Below are positions 1 through 16,596 of a stretch of 64,000 bases of DNA, in pieces; the first letter of the stretch is position 1; every line of letters starts with the position of its first letter. The notes below the pieces were generated by a model. The model saw only the letters and a program-made list of their open reading frames with translations, had not been told where the DNA came from and searched no databases. Source of the stretch: Leptospira noguchii serovar Panama str. CZ214 (GTDB lineage: Bacteria; Spirochaetota; Leptospiria; Leptospirales; Leptospiraceae); contig NZ_AKWY02000010.1 of the NCBI RefSeq assembly GCF_000306255.2, positions 62,001 to 126,000 of the forward strand. Reading direction: 5' to 3'. Both the position numbers and the translations under genes were made by a program.

Positions 1-945
1 AATCTTGGCAGGAACTTCATCAAACATGGATCCAGTGTTTTCGTAGTCCCGGAGGAGGTATTCTTCGTTTTTTAGATCTTTATGGGGGAGAAGGATGGAT
101 TCAAACTAGATCTGCTTGGAATTGGACTAAACAATCGATTTGGTTAGGAAACGGCGCTGGTAGTTTTGTCCTCAATTGGATCGATTCTAGATCTTCCAAT
201 CCAATTCCATCCGGAGGAATGAGGGAGTTGGGGCTTTCTTCTTTCTTATTCTTATTACACGACGGTGGGATTTTTTTAGTTCTTGTTTTTTTGGGTTGGA
301 TAGGTTTGGAAGTTGCGTTACGCGATCATTGGAAGGTTTTATTTTTACTTTTACCCATATCTATTTTTTTTATGCCTTGGACTGGAAGTAGCGGAACCGT
401 TGCCTTTTTTTGTCTTTGGTTAATTACTTCCTCTTCTTCTCAAACGAGACAACTACACAGGGCTTTCGGAGGTGGATTTAATCTTCTCTCTTTATTTTTG
501 GGGACTTTCATTTTATTTTACTCTTTAATTAAAATTGCACCGAATTTATGGGGACCTGAGTTCCGTTATGCGGAATTAAAGTCTTACCAACTTATGGCTA
601 AAAAACAAGGTTTGATTCAAAATGGAATTCGTTATCATGAATTTTCTTCCGGCGCGACTTGGGTATTAGCAAGTAGGGCTCCGATCAGTTTAAGAGCTTT
701 TATTCCGGAAGGAAAAAACTTTTCTAAAAAAGATAAGATCCATGTTCGTTGGTCTTTTTTAGGGCCGAGTTGGGTTGAAATTCAATCCAAAACATTACCT
801 TTATTTACAAATGTAAGTTCGATCGGACTAACCGTTCCAGACAACGCCAAATATTTAAAAGCGGAAATTCTTCCCCGTTCCTTTTGGGAAACTTCTACGG
901 ATGAATTTGCCATTTCTGCCGAAGATTTTGACGGCTTAAATAGAG

Positions 946-953
<8 letters not shown>
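1..953 (+). CDS. O-antigen polymerase/ligase-like membrane protein, 3' part only
   Basis: The reading frame is open from base 3 to the stop at 953, so the gene begins before the window and only about 316 C-terminal codons are present. It shows an extracytoplasmic segment with WLGNGAGSF, then RELGLSS followed by three or four hydrophobic segments, then a soluble C-terminal domain of about 130 residues. A glycine-rich GxGxGSF segment before a conserved ELG leading into closing membrane helices is typical of the Wzy/WaaL O-antigen polymerase-ligase superfamily. The 687-residue protein at 23164 has the same plan, with a beta-rich tail after the last helices. The inferred role is joining or transferring surface polysaccharide at the inner membrane. 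The 3' end overlaps the convergent PrsW-like gene by 8 bases. The first ATG in the window (219) is internal. Confidence 0.6.
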
Positions 954-2306
<1,353 letters not shown>

Positions 2307-2316
<10 letters not shown>

Positions 2317-2347
2317 ATTCCTTTAAAATATCGGAATATACTCCTTT
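2307..2347 (-). promoter_or_regulatory. Long hairpin over the start of the PrsW-like gene, after the LruC-domain gene
   Basis: Arms 2307-2321 and 2333-2347 pair over 15 bp with one G-U, around an 11-base loop. On the minus strand the hairpin begins 14 bases after the LruC-domain stop. It contains the ATG of the PrsW-like gene and is followed by TTTATTT. It could be a weak terminator for the upstream gene, a translational lid on the downstream gene, or both. The opposite strand has an uninterrupted T run after the arm, so it could also stop plus-strand transcription. Confidence 0.6.
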
Positions 2348-2360
2348 TTTTGTTAATCGA

Positions 2361-4402
<2,042 letters not shown>

Positions 4403-4540
4403 CCCTATATCCCTTTTTTATAATTTAAAATAAAAGACGAAGAATACTAAATGTTCAATACTGTTCGAGGAAGGAATTATAGGTGATTTTTTGATTTCAA
4501 GAAGGACTTTTTTTATCTTGAATGATATTTTAAATAAATT

Positions 4541-5293
4541 TTATGTTTTTTTAAGAGGTTTTTTTGCGACGTGAAGTGCTGCGTTTCCAAAAACAAAATT
4601 CTTATATCGTACTTCTTGAAAGCCTTCTTTTTCAAGAATTGATTTTAAAGTCTCCTGATCCGGATAGGAAAGGGAAGAAACGGGAAGATAATCAAACATT
4701 TCATTTTTCCCTCCCCAGAGAATATAACCTAAAATAGGAACGATTCTAAAAAAATAAAAATCTGCAATCCAACGAACCCAAGAATTTTTGACTTTTCCAA
4801 CGTCTAAATTGAGAAATAATCCTCCCGGTTTTAGAACTCGAAAGATTTCTCCGATTGCTTTAGAAAGGTCATCTACATTACGAAGGCCAAAACCAATTGA
4901 AACCACATCAAATTGAGAATTTTGAAATTGAATCAGTTTTGTAGCGTCTCCAAGTTCGAAATGAACTCTACCTTTTTGAGCTTGTTTTTTAAGTCTGGTT
5001 TTTGCAATTTCCAGCATATTCTCCGAAAAGTCTACGCAGGTCACATGATCTACAGAAATGGAGTTTTCTAAACGTAACGAAATATCTCCGGTTCCACAAC
5101 ATAGATCTAACACGCGCAAACGACCGGAAGAAAAATGATTTTCGATTTCTCGTACTAAACGATTTTTCCAAATGCGATGAAGTAGAAAACTATTCCAATC
5201 GTTGAATCGATCGTATTTTTTTGCGATTTTATTAAAATTTTCTCGAACAAATCCAGCCTTAAAATCGGCCTGAGGCATTTGAAATCCAGACAT
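4541..5293 (-). CDS. menG: Demethylmenaquinone methyltransferase (UbiE/MenG)
   Basis: A class I SAM-dependent methyltransferase of 250 residues, the usual length for MenG/UbiE. Family marks are YDRFNDWNS at 27-35, the SAM-binding motif VLDLCCGTGD at 61-70, the acidic VDFS near 87, and GFGLRNVDD followed by VLKPGG. It methylates demethylmenaquinone to menaquinone, the last step of quinone synthesis. Leptospira uses menaquinone, so MenG is the more apt name. The gene stands alone between the LruC-domain lipoprotein and the divergent exbB. Confidence 0.93.
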   Translation of the reverse strand: MSGFQMPQADFKAGFVRENFNKIAKKYDRFNDWNSFLLHRIWKNRLVREIENHFSSGRLRVLDLCCGTGDISLRLENSISVDHVTCVDFSENMLEIAKTRLKKQAQKGRVHFELGDATKLIQFQNSQFDVVSIGFGLRNVDDLSKAIGEIFRVLKPGGLFLNLDVGKVKNSWVRWIADFYFFRIVPILGYILWGGKNEMFDYLPVSSLSYPDQETLKSILEKEGFQEVRYKNFVFGNAALHVAKKPLKKT

Positions 5294-5649
5294 ACGGTTA
5301 ATGAAATGGTTTCTTTATGTTTGGCAAGTAGAGTTTTTACGATGAAAGGTGTAAGGGCAAGAATTCTAAAATGAATTTCGAGTTGTGGGAACTCATACTC
5401 TGCTTGATTTTTGATTTGTATGGAAATCTCTGAAAATTTGTAACAAATCTAAAAATGTGGAAATGATTACGTTTTACCAATCTTTATAAAATTGAGTTCC
5501 ATAAACTTTTATTGTAAAGCACTGCTTAAACGCAAAATATTAGGTACTCTATTATATAAATTCGAGTAGGTTTTACGAAACAAGTAAATCGGGATTGGAA
5601 TGACAAAGAGAAAGGAAATAACAATCTGCCTTTAATTTCGGGGGATTTT
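5294..5649. other. Spacer between divergent menG and exbB
   Basis: This 356-base AT-rich spacer must hold the promoters of both divergent genes, but no convincing -35/-10 pair stands out. It carries one copy of the recurrent TGTGGGAACT motif (5384-5393). No gene was seen in it. Confidence 0.5.
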
Positions 5650-6174
5650 GTGGAAGTTTTATTGGCAAAAGGTGGCTGGGTTTCGGTTCTTATTCTGATC
5701 GTAAGTTTTATTAATTTAGGGCTTTTTATACGGGTTCGCACCTTTCTTCCGGTTCTCAAAAGAAAAATTCTATTTAGACTTCAAGATAACGACTCGAGTG
5801 TAGAAAAACCAAATATAGATTTAAAATTTCTACTCGAAGACTCGGAAGAATTTTTTATCAAAGAGTTTTTTGTTCCAGAAACGATGATTTCTTGGATTCG
5901 AAATCTAGCAGGGATCGCTACCATGCTCGGACTTCTCGGAACGGTAATCGGAATTTCGGTAGCTTTCGAAGAAATGAAAAATGCAGGTTCGGTCAGTTTA
6001 GAAATTTTCTCGGAAGGAATTAGACTCGCTTTAAATACTACGATTCAAGGTCTTTGCGTTTCGATTCCTTCTCTTTTAGGATTTCAATATTTGAAAGTTG
6101 TACTTCATAAAACGGAAATAGAACTGAAATCCTCGATCGATTCTGAAAACGTTTCGGTTAAGATTTCAAAATGA
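5650..6174 (+). CDS. exbB: ExbB/TolQ/MotA-type proton channel subunit
   Basis: This 174-residue inner-membrane protein has an N-terminal helix (about 10-27), a cytoplasmic loop, and two close helices. The segment from LAGIATMLGLLGTVIGISVAFEE is split here as LAGIATMLGLLGT and VIGISVAF, and LALNTTIQGLCVSIP follows; these are typical of MotA/TolQ/ExbB. With ExbD it would convert proton flow into force for TonB-dependent uptake or a Tol-like system. The start is GTG, preceded by GGGGGA at 5639-5644. The stop overlaps exbD by 4 bases (ATGA), so the two are translationally coupled. No tonB lies nearby. ExbB fits better than TolQ because no tolA, tolB or pal is adjacent. Confidence 0.85.
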   Translation: MEVLLAKGGWVSVLILIVSFINLGLFIRVRTFLPVLKRKILFRLQDNDSSVEKPNIDLKFLLEDSEEFFIKEFFVPETMISWIRNLAGIATMLGLLGTVIGISVAFEEMKNAGSVSLEIFSEGIRLALNTTIQGLCVSIPSLLGFQYLKVVLHKTEIELKSSIDSENVSVKISK

Positions 6175-6584
6175 AAAAAAGTTTCCCCAAAAGAAAACGT
6201 CTTTTAGAAAACGAAGATTCTACCCTCGACATGACGAGTATGCTGGACGTAGTTTTTATCCTTTTGATTTTTGCGATGGTTGCAATGAGTTTTCAAAAAG
6301 AAACCCATTCCTTACCTGTGGATCTTCCCAAAGGTAAAACTGAAACAGGAAGTAGTGGAACTAAAAAAGAAATATTTCTTTTAAAAGAAGGAATTCTACG
6401 TTATGCAAAACAAGATTTTACGGAAAATACCTGGCAACAATTTGTTTCCGAGGGTGAGTTTAAAAACCAAATTGTATGGATTTATGGAGACAAAGAAGTA
6501 AATTACGGTAAATTTGTATTTGTGCTGAATAGTTTAAAAAATTCTAATTTAAAAGAACTTCATATTGCTGTCAAAAAAGAATAG
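6171..6584 (+). CDS. exbD: ExbD/TolR-type biopolymer transport protein
   Basis: This 137-residue protein has a basic cytoplasmic start, then LDMTSMLDVVFILLIFAMV, the single ExbD/TolR transmembrane segment with the conserved membrane aspartate (LDVVFILL) thought to carry protons. A periplasmic domain of about 90 residues follows, with HSLPVDLPKG right after the helix, as usual in the family. It overlaps exbB by 4 bases and ends the operon. The next 800 bases hold only repeats, so any TonB partner must be elsewhere. Confidence 0.87.
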   Translation: MKKSFPKRKRLLENEDSTLDMTSMLDVVFILLIFAMVAMSFQKETHSLPVDLPKGKTETGSSGTKKEIFLLKEGILRYAKQDFTENTWQQFVSEGEFKNQIVWIYGDKEVNYGKFVFVLNSLKNSNLKELHIAVKKE

Positions 6585-6604
6585 TTATGTAGGATCAACA
6601 AGTA

Positions 6605-6702
6605 AGAGTTGTTAAAAATTTCATACTCTAATATTAATAAAACGATATTATCTGTTCATTTTAATAAATAAGAAACAAAAAAAATCATTTTTCAACAACT
6701 CT
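6605..6702. repeat. About 100-bp inverted-repeat element, copy 1 (family C)
   Basis: The ends read AGAGTTGTTAAAAATTT and, inverted, AGAGTTGTTGAAAAATGATT, a terminal inverted repeat around 98 bases. Four further copies occur in this window (11757, 33041, 36193, 53456). The interior of this copy has diverged from the others. There is no coding capacity. Confidence 0.65.
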
Positions 6703-6843
6703 GTTTTGTTTCTTGTGGAAAAATTACTTCTAAGTTTCTGTGTCGTCTCTTTGAAAATCGTATAATCAATGAACGGTATTCCAGGACATTTCCCTATATA
6801 AGAATTTTCTTTTTATATAGAATTCATATTATTTAACGTGAAT

Positions 6844-7054
<211 letters not shown>

Positions 7055-7055
7055 A

Positions 7056-7148
<93 letters not shown>

Positions 7149-7312
7149 TAATAAATTGTAATTTAAGACTAAATATTGTATTATGTTTTTTTCATGCAAT
7201 TTATTAACCAGAGCGGAGGGCCCGGTCCGGCTGCCTGTGACAGCCGGATTCGCCCAAGTGTATGCTCAAGTTATTTGTAATATTCTAATATTTAGAGTTT
7301 ATTTCAAAACCT

Positions 7313-7330
7313 AAACACCGACAGGTGTTT
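7313..7330. repeat. Short-loop relative of the H1 hairpin
   Basis: AAACACC pairs with GGTGTTT round the 4-base loop GACA and is followed by GCTTTAGTTTC, close to the GCTGAGTTTC that follows the full-size H1 hairpins. It looks like a worn or minimal copy. Confidence 0.5.
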
Positions 7331-7403
7331 GCTTTAGTTTCGTAAAATTCAAAAGAACAAAAAATTTAAAGGAGTATATTAGTTGCGGTTTTTTAAGAAA
7401 AAA

Positions 7404-8306
7404 CTAAAACGTTTTAGGTTTGGCAATTGAGTTGATTTTTCTTTGAGTAAGTCTTCTCAATTCGGTCATTTCATCCAGATAAGAAGCAAGAACTTTATCC
7501 ACGTTGACATTTTTTTCCATTTTCAATAAACTATCTCGGATTAGGCGAAGATTTTCCTCGCTGGTTACTTTTCCAGAAGTGATCAATTTACGGACCGTTT
7601 CAAATTCGCATTTTCTTAGATGTACTCTGAGTAAAAAATCGATCGAAAATTTGGAAACCATTCTACCCCAAGGACTATTTGGATTGATGTTATTCGGAAT
7701 ATCCGTGGCCCTTTGAGAAAGGTTCGGTCCGAAAGAATTTGACAATGGAGTTTGTCTAACGGGCGTTTCTGAAGTGTCTCCTTTAGATAAAAGTAAATCC
7801 TCCATGGCCTGAGATCGAAATTCTTCCTGAAACTCGTTCGGATTATTGTTCATCATCCGTATATACTCTTCGAGCATGACGGCTATATTGACAATTCGCC
7901 CGATCGGTGTGTTGTTCAACTCCCTGATTTTGGGAAATAATTCTCTGGTAATTGTAGAAGGAGATTTCTTTTTATAATAGGTTGCTTCGTAAAGACGTTC
8001 TAATTTTTTTTCCGAATAATATTTTAAGTCGTTAAGAATTTTGAGATCCGCGTATGCATAAGCATCTACGCCGGGATCGTTCATTTTACTCGCTTTGTCA
8101 TCTGGAAGTACGATCTTAATGATGAATATAATCTTAGCTGTGCGAAGAGTTTCGAGTATGTTTCTAAGTTCGTCCGGTTCTCTGGAAAAAAGGCTCATCA
8201 ATTCCTTGATGAAAGTGTCCGAAGTTGGAATTCTCTGATCTTCACGAAGATTTACCTTTCGAATTTCAGAAGCAATTTGTAATGCTACTTCGCTTAATGC
8301 ACTCAT
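7404..8306 (-). CDS. Conserved-looking protein of unknown function, 300 residues
   Basis: I do not recognise a family. The protein is soluble, has no signal peptide or membrane segment, and is rich in charged residues with several predicted helical stretches (for example 95-135 and 240-290). The middle (about 170-205) is proline- and asparagine-rich, likely a linker between two helical parts. Codon use resembles the neighbours and the frame is intact from an ATG start, so it is probably a real gene. It precedes the convergently unrelated repeat-rich spacer at 6585-7403 and follows the ABC exporter pair on the same strand, with about 60 bases between, so co-transcription is possible but unproven. 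Confidence 0.7.
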   Translation of the reverse strand: MSALSEVALQIASEIRKVNLREDQRIPTSDTFIKELMSLFSREPDELRNILETLRTAKIIFIIKIVLPDDKASKMNDPGVDAYAYADLKILNDLKYYSEKKLERLYEATYYKKKSPSTITRELFPKIRELNNTPIGRIVNIAVMLEEYIRMMNNNPNEFQEEFRSQAMEDLLLSKGDTSETPVRQTPLSNSFGPNLSQRATDIPNNINPNSPWGRMVSKFSIDFLLRVHLRKCEFETVRKLITSGKVTSEENLRLIRDSLLKMEKNVNVDKVLASYLDEMTELRRLTQRKINSIAKPKTF

Positions 8307-8366
8307 AAGAATGAGAGCATGCTATTGCGAATCAGTTTTCGAATCAAGTTAGTTTTAGTTTTGCTA

Positions 8367-10841
<2,475 letters not shown>

Positions 10842-10846
10842 AACGT

Positions 10847-11542
10847 TTAATTAGTTAAAATTCCATCTTCCATTTTTAGACGAAATTCTCCCAATGAACC
10901 TAATTTTTGATCGTGAGTAACTATAAAAAGCGTAAATCCGTTTTGTTTCTGGAGGTCCACAAGAAGTTGTATTACGTTTTCTGCATTCTTAGTGTCTAAA
11001 TTTCCGGTGGGCTCGTCTGCTAAAATTAGAGAAGGTCGTTTACAGATTGCTCTTGCAATCGCGACTCTTTGTTGTTCTCCTCCTGAAAGTTCGTCGGGTT
11101 TATGAATTTTTCTTTTGGAAAGTCCTACGTTTTCAAGAGCTTCTTCTGCCATGATATGCGCTTCTGTTTTTCCAATTCCGGAAATATAAAGTGGTACGGC
11201 CACGTTTTCTAAAGCGTTTAAATAGGGAAGTAGATGAAAGAATTGGAATATAATTCCGGTTTTTTCTCTTCTATATTTTGTCAGTTCTTTTTCGTTCATA
11301 GAATGTAAAACATTTCCGTTTACAAAAATTTCTCCCGAGTCTGGAGTGTCTATGCCAGAAAGTATATTCAAAAAAGTTGATTTACCAGAACCGGAGGGTC
11401 CCATGAGTGTAACAATGGAATGACTTGGAATGTCTAATTCCAATCCTTTGAGGATTTCTGTTTTAATTTTTCCGATCTGATACGATTTATGTAATTTGGA
11501 AACTCGAATTCTTTGAAAATCGATTTTATTTTGGTTCGTCAT
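10847..11542 (-). CDS. ABC transporter ATPase, LolD/MacB-type
   Basis: This 231-residue nucleotide-binding subunit has Walker [10 protein letters not shown] at 48-56, Q-loop Q100 ([19 protein letters not shown]), signature [14 protein letters not shown] from 152, Walker [13 protein letters not shown] from 172, and the switch histidine in FIVTHDQ. The Q-loop segment and [10 protein letters not shown] are typical of the LolD/MacB/FtsE branch, which powers FtsX-like permeases. It is upstream of its permease with a 5-base gap. It is not named lolD because the permease is a single fused chain and other exporters share these motifs. Confidence 0.92.
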   Translation of the reverse strand: MTNQNKIDFQRIRVSKLHKSYQIGKIKTEILKGLELDIPSHSIVTLMGPSGSGKSTFLNILSGIDTPDSGEIFVNGNVLHSMNEKELTKYRREKTGIIFQFFHLLPYLNALENVAVPLYISGIGKTEAHIMAEEALENVGLSKRKIHKPDELSGGEQQRVAIARAICKRPSLILADEPTGNLDTKNAENVIQLLVDLQKQNGFTLFIVTHDQKLGSLGEFRLKMEDGILTN

Positions 11543-11756
11543 TTCTTTGAAATGAACATTAGATTTGAAATTTAAATTTATGAAAAGTGAAAATTCTAAT
11601 TTTGATAAAAGTTATAAGCAGTATTAAAGTTTACGCTTTTATTTATATAAGGGAATGATATAAAATCTAAAAGGAATGATCCTATAATTAATTGTGCATA
11701 AAATCTTTGTTTGGCGAAATTTTCCGATCAAAACATTTTATATAAGTTTTTAGAAT

Positions 11757-11857
11757 AGAGTTTTTGAAAAATGAATTCTCCATCTATTTCTGTTTCATGG
11801 AAATGGTCGATTAAAGTTATTTTGTTAATCTGAATTGTGAAATTTTTTAACAACTCT
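11757..11857. repeat. About 100-bp inverted-repeat element, copy 2 (family C)
   Basis: The ends are AGAGTTTTTGAAAAAT and, inverted, AGAGTTGTTAAAAAAT. The core contains TTTCTGTTTCATGGAAATGG and ATTAAAGTTATTTTG, shared with the copies at 33041, 36193 and 53456. TA dinucleotides flank or end the element, consistent with a TA target. Confidence 0.75.
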
Positions 11858-12109
11858 AATAAAATGTTTAAAATTCTATTTCTAAGCGGGATGATTATCT
11901 CAAAATTTATTCTGTTTTTATTATGTATATAGATAAAATTAAAAAATTTATCACACTTTAAACAAATAAATTTTTCTAATGAATTAGATCTTTGAATTCT
12001 TTTGATATAAATATGATTCGACTTTATTGAGAACGCGTATTGAAATTTAATTGTAGTTTATTAAAAACATTAATTTATAAAAGTTTATCCTGGTTTTTTG
12101 TATTGCTAG

Positions 12110-12262
12110 TTGGGCGGTACTAAAGGTTCTAGATCGATTTTACCAAGAATGTAACGTTTTTAATAGATTATATTTAACTCTAATTCATTGGCTTTTTAAA
12201 GAGATCTTGCATTTTAAGTTTTGAAATCAGTTTATCATAATATTTTTTATACATCCGAGTTT
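12110..12262. repeat. Worn family D element
   Basis: It aligns with the interior and right end of the element at 35172-35342: TACCAAGAATGTAACGTTTT, then CATTTTAAGTTTTGAAAT, then TTATCATAA, then ATACATCCGAG. The left inverted repeat has decayed. Confidence 0.6.
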
Positions 12263-12546
12263 TAATTTTTAATCAATAATATTTAATTTTAAAAATTATA
12301 ATTTTTTAAAGTATAAAAACATCATCATTGATTTAATATTTTTTGCTAGCTATTTGAAAGGAGTGTTGAATTAAAATAGGTTTATCATTATTTATTAAGC
12401 GCCACTTACATTTCTATATGTTTTTGAATTCTTTTTTGAAATTTCATTAAATTATCTTTTTGATAATCATTGATTTTTTTTACCGTAATAACATAAAATG
12501 TTATTACACTTTTTTAAAGTAAGTAAAGGTCAAAGAGGTTTAAACT

Positions 12547-12948
12547 GTGGAAACAACTCGTATAATGGTTTTAAGAGTTCATGGAACGTTATTGATTGCA
12601 ATGGGATTTGCGATGAGCATTATTTCTACCTTGGGTTTATTCGGAACGGGACCTTATAGTTTTTTATACAATCATAATCTAGGTCATGTGGGGCTGATTC
12701 AAGCTTATCTTTTGGCGGGATTGACCGGTATCGTTTTGTGGATGGGATCTTATCAAGAAGGAAATAAAAAGAAATGGAATCGAGTTGGCGCTTTATTTCA
12801 TTTATTTATTTTAGTGGTGTATATATTTCATTGGAATTTTTTCGCTACACTTCCAAATGGCGAAGCTACTAGAAGTATGGGTGTTACGTTTCATATCGTG
12901 TTTTTGATTTTAGAAGGTTGGGCAGGTTTATTTTCGAAATCAAATTGA
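12547..12948 (+). CDS. Small four-helix membrane protein of unknown function
   Basis: This 133-residue protein has four hydrophobic segments (about 12-30, 47-66, 82-100, 109-127) and little else. I do not recognise a family. The chosen start is GTG at 12547, preceded by AGAGG with 8 bases between; an in-frame ATG seven codons in (12565) is possible. HG in the first helix and HWN in the third are polar residues in membrane segments but not a known motif. It stands alone between repeat-rich spacers. Confidence 0.65.
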   Translation: METTRIMVLRVHGTLLIAMGFAMSIISTLGLFGTGPYSFLYNHNLGHVGLIQAYLLAGLTGIVLWMGSYQEGNKKKWNRVGALFHLFILVVYIFHWNFFATLPNGEATRSMGVTFHIVFLILEGWAGLFSKSN

Positions 12949-13359
12949 GTTTATAATTTTGATTTTAAAGTGATTTTAGAAATTTTTTCTAAACTATAAA
13001 AATTAAATTGTGCATGAGATCTTTGTTTTATGATCAGCATCAGTGTAAGATCTATTTTTATAGGTCTTGGAACAAACTCTTACTTGAAATTTGCTTAAAA
13101 CGATTTTCTATTTTAAGAAGTTTTCTCTAAAAACTGAATATTGAAACTCACTCTGGAACGTAATTGCGTAATAAAAATGCACGGTAGATTGATTGTATAA
13201 GAATCAATAAAATGTAATTTTCATTTTACAAAAAGTTACTCATTCTAGATTTATCCGTAAAATAGAGCTTTGTTAGAGTTCCCGCATCTTTTATGAATGC
13301 GGGAATATAGTTTTATAAAAGTTTAAATTACTGATATTTAATTTTTTTTCAAACTATTT
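12949..13359. other. Spacer between convergent genes
   Basis: This 411-base spacer follows the small membrane protein and the SpoIID-like gene, which converge on it. It has one clear hairpin at 13279-13305 (9-bp perfect stem, TTCCCGCAT with ATGCGGGAA). On the plus strand TATAGTTTTAT follows, so it might act as a terminator. Its arms resemble the AGTTCCCACA spacer motif. Nothing else was seen. Confidence 0.5.
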
Positions 13360-14484
13360 CTAACGAGTGATTCTCGCAAGATCTGTACCTGGATAGTAGT
13401 ATTTTAGAATTTCAATATAGTTATAGTTTTCTTTTGCCATCCCAAAACTTCCCCATTGACTTAAACCAACACCGTGACCGGAACCCATACCTTTGATAAG
13501 AAATCCGTTTGATTCTTTTTGAATTCCGAAACGTAAAGAACGTACTGGAGCGCCCAGGGTTTGTCTGAATTCTTTTCCTCGAATTCTAGAAGTACCTTCT
13601 GTGCCGTTGAGTTCCATAAGATCGACTCTTCCCGAAGAGGTTCTAGATAAAACTTGGATCGATTGAATTTCGCCTAACTTTAAGTTTGAAAATTTAGAAT
13701 TGATTAGATCTTGAGAGACTATTTCTTTCCAATAAAAGTTTTCTCCAGCTCGATCAAAATCGGAAGAGACGGTGGAAAGATAGGGAATTTTTTTACCACC
13801 CCAAATGTTTTCGGGGGTTTCTGTTTTTCCTCCACTATTAGAATGAAAGAAAGCTTGAATTGGATTTTCTTCAAATACCGCCATGACTCCGGTTGTATCT
13901 TGAACCGCTTTTGTAGTAAATGGATGTTCCTTTTCAATTCCGCCGTATACTTGAGAATTTGTTGTCGCTTCTACATCGTAAAGTGTATTCTTTTTATTTA
14001 ATATTTCACGAACTGCATATGTTCTTGCGCAAATCGCCTGAGCTTTTAGGGCTTCCATCGGCCAGCTATAAGGAACTTCCGAAGGAACGACTGCTAAAAG
14101 ATATTCTTCCAAGGGGAGTATGTTGATTACAAGCGCCGGGCCTTGGCTTTGAGGAATTATATGAATTGAACCTCTTACTTTATGTGATTTGAATTCTAAA
14201 CTTGTGTTCTGACTTACAAAACGAATCGGAGCCTTTAGACGGGAAGAGTCAAAAGAGATGATGTCGATTCCTTTTTTAATCAAAAGATCGTTTGCGTCGT
14301 AGACGGAAATAACTCCGTCTCCACGAATTTGAAGTTCCCCCTCGATTTTTCCGAGTAGAACTCTGATTTCATGGACGGGACGACTTTTATAAGGAGGGGT
14401 CCAAGCACGAATGATGACGGTGTTACAACCCGTTTCCAAAAGAATCATTGAAAGAATGAAGAGTAAAATAATTTTTTTGGTCAT
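13360..14484 (-). CDS. SpoIID/LytB-domain lipoprotein
   Basis: The 374-residue protein starts with a lipoprotein signal peptide (lipobox LETGC, C20). SpoIID marks follow: [20 protein letters not shown], then [15 protein letters not shown], then [10 protein letters not shown], and near the end [19 protein letters not shown] and YYPGTDL. In Bacillus, SpoIID is a lytic transglycosylase that cuts glycan strands; non-sporulating bacteria carry relatives that remodel peptidoglycan. The glutamate in [10 protein letters not shown] matches the family catalytic glutamate. Leptospira makes no spores, so a role in cell-wall turnover or division is inferred. The gene stands alone. Confidence 0.87.
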   Translation of the reverse strand: MTKKIILLFILSMILLETGCNTVIIRAWTPPYKSRPVHEIRVLLGKIEGELQIRGDGVISVYDANDLLIKKGIDIISFDSSRLKAPIRFVSQNTSLEFKSHKVRGSIHIIPQSQGPALVINILPLEEYLLAVVPSEVPYSWPMEALKAQAICARTYAVREILNKKNTLYDVEATTNSQVYGGIEKEHPFTTKAVQDTTGVMAVFEENPIQAFFHSNSGGKTETPENIWGGKKIPYLSTVSSDFDRAGENFYWKEIVSQDLINSKFSNLKLGEIQSIQVLSRTSSGRVDLMELNGTEGTSRIRGKEFRQTLGAPVRSLRFGIQKESNGFLIKGMGSGHGVGLSQWGSFGMAKENYNYIEILKYYYPGTDLARITR

Positions 14485-14588
14485 AGAAATTCCAGAAATC
14501 CTCTTTTTAAATATCGAATCGAATTCAAAATCCCTATAGAAATTTTAGTGCCAGGTTGGTGGTCGTAGAAACTTCCAATAAATATATT

Positions 14589-14645
14589 AGTTCCCACAAA
14601 TTGCGAATATGACGGTAAAATCACTGATTTGTAGTAGTTCCCACA
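14589..14645. repeat. Pair of TGTGGGAACT-type spacer motifs
   Basis: AGTTCCCACA occurs at 14589-14598 and 14636-14645, 47 bases apart, in the gap between two divergent lipoprotein genes. It is one of many occurrences of this motif in the spacers of this window. Confidence 0.8.
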
Positions 14646-14775
14646 ATCAGAATTGTAGTTGACCGTTTTAAATTGAAGATAAAACGCCCGGTTAAAATGA
14701 GAAAATTATAACGATCGACTGAACGATTCATATAGAATAGAAAGATATGATGGAATATATAAAAAGGGGAAGGAA

Positions 14776-15912
14776 ATGTGTTATAGAGTAAAATCGGATC
14801 TGATACTTAGTGTTTTGATTTTTTTCTCGGTCAATGTTTGTACTTCTATACAAGATGGGACTAGAGACTCTGAAAATCGATTTGTATATGTAGAAAATGT
14901 TCAAGGTAAAAACGAAGAAGATTTTGAACTCAACGCAAAAAGAAAAATATTAGAAAAAGGATTGGGAGAACTGATCGAAGGCGGATCACAGTCGATCGAT
15001 GGACAAATTAAAGAAACGATAACTAATTCTTCTACCGAAGGATATGTAACTGAATTTTACAGAATCGGATCTTTTCGCAAAAGAGGAAACTTATTAGAAG
15101 CAGACGCTAAAGGAAAAGTAAGTCATAAGTTGATCGAAGGCTCTTTAAAAGAAAGATATAAAGAATTAGGAAAACCTAAATTTTTGATGATCATAGACGA
15201 AACGATCCTAGGAAAATCAAATACATCTATATCGGAAAATTCAATTGTAAAAAAATTTGTAGAATTTGATTTTCTGGAAAAAAATCAATTGGCTAAAGTT
15301 TTAACAAAACAAACTGGAAAATCGATCGTAATTTACGGAAATCAAACATTTGAAACGGAGATACTGTCCGCCGCATCGGAAACGGGAGCTCAGATATTAT
15401 TGGTCGGACAAACACAAGTGACAAATGTTGGAGGGATTGAGAATAGCGATTTGAAATCATATCAAGCTGTACTTCAATTTAAAATTTATGATGTTAATAC
15501 GAAAAGGATCATTGCTGCCGATAATACAAGTGGAGCCGCTTTACACATAAATCAAGATACTGGAATTCAAGAAGCAATCCGAAAGGCGGTCGAAAAGATA
15601 TATCCTAAAATTCGGGAACAAATATCTACAAAATGGAAGCCGGGAAGTTTGATCCTACTCAAAATAGAAGGAATTTCCTATGACGACTATGTAGATAAAG
15701 ATATAAAGGGGTTAATTCGAGGTATTAAAGGTGTCAATAGAGTTTCCGAAGTCAACGGCGGAAGTTTTAATCAACCGGTTGTTTTAGAAATAGAAGCGTT
15801 GTATAACGGAAATAATCTATATCAGAAAATGAGAGAAAGAAAAACGGATTTCGGTTTTGACTTTTTACAAAAAGAAATAAAATCGAGTTTAATTCATATT
15901 ATTAAAAAATAA
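14776..15912 (+). CDS. Lipoprotein with FlgT/LPP20-like N-terminal region
   Basis: This 378-residue exported protein has a hydrophobic N-terminus ending in FFSVNVC (C22), a loose spirochaetal lipobox. Residues about 30-125 have the pattern of the FlgT/LPP20 N-terminal domain: an ageing helix with NAKRKILEKGLGELI, then YVTEFYRIGSFRKRGNLLEA and KGKVSHKLI. The middle (about 130-270) resembles a CsgG/TolB-like fold (FLMIIDETI, GAQILLVGQTQV, QFKIYDVNTKRII). FlgT-like proteins stabilise the flagellar basal body in other bacteria; a role here is inferred only, and no flagellar gene is adjacent. A weak GGGGAAGG lies just upstream of the ATG. Confidence 0.6.
   Translation: MCYRVKSDLILSVLIFFSVNVCTSIQDGTRDSENRFVYVENVQGKNEEDFELNAKRKILEKGLGELIEGGSQSIDGQIKETITNSSTEGYVTEFYRIGSFRKRGNLLEADAKGKVSHKLIEGSLKERYKELGKPKFLMIIDETILGKSNTSISENSIVKKFVEFDFLEKNQLAKVLTKQTGKSIVIYGNQTFETEILSAASETGAQILLVGQTQVTNVGGIENSDLKSYQAVLQFKIYDVNTKRIIAADNTSGAALHINQDTGIQEAIRKAVEKIYPKIREQISTKWKPGSLILLKIEGISYDDYVDKDIKGLIRGIKGVNRVSEVNGGSFNQPVVLEIEALYNGNNLYQKMRERKTDFGFDFLQKEIKSSLIHIIKK

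Positions 15913-16596
<684 letters not shown>

Larger units (their letters stand above)
11543..12546. other. 1-kb AT-rich spacer with two repeat elements
   Basis: No gene was seen in this spacer. It contains the family C element at 11757-11857 and a worn family D element at about 12110-12262. The rest is very AT-rich without open frames of note. It must contain the promoters of the divergent ABC transporter and the small membrane protein at 12547. Confidence 0.6.

Noticed and set aside
13279..13305. Clear terminator for the SpoIID-like gene
   Set aside because: The 9-bp hairpin is perfect, but on the minus strand no T run follows; it may serve the plus-strand gene or be a spacer motif pair.
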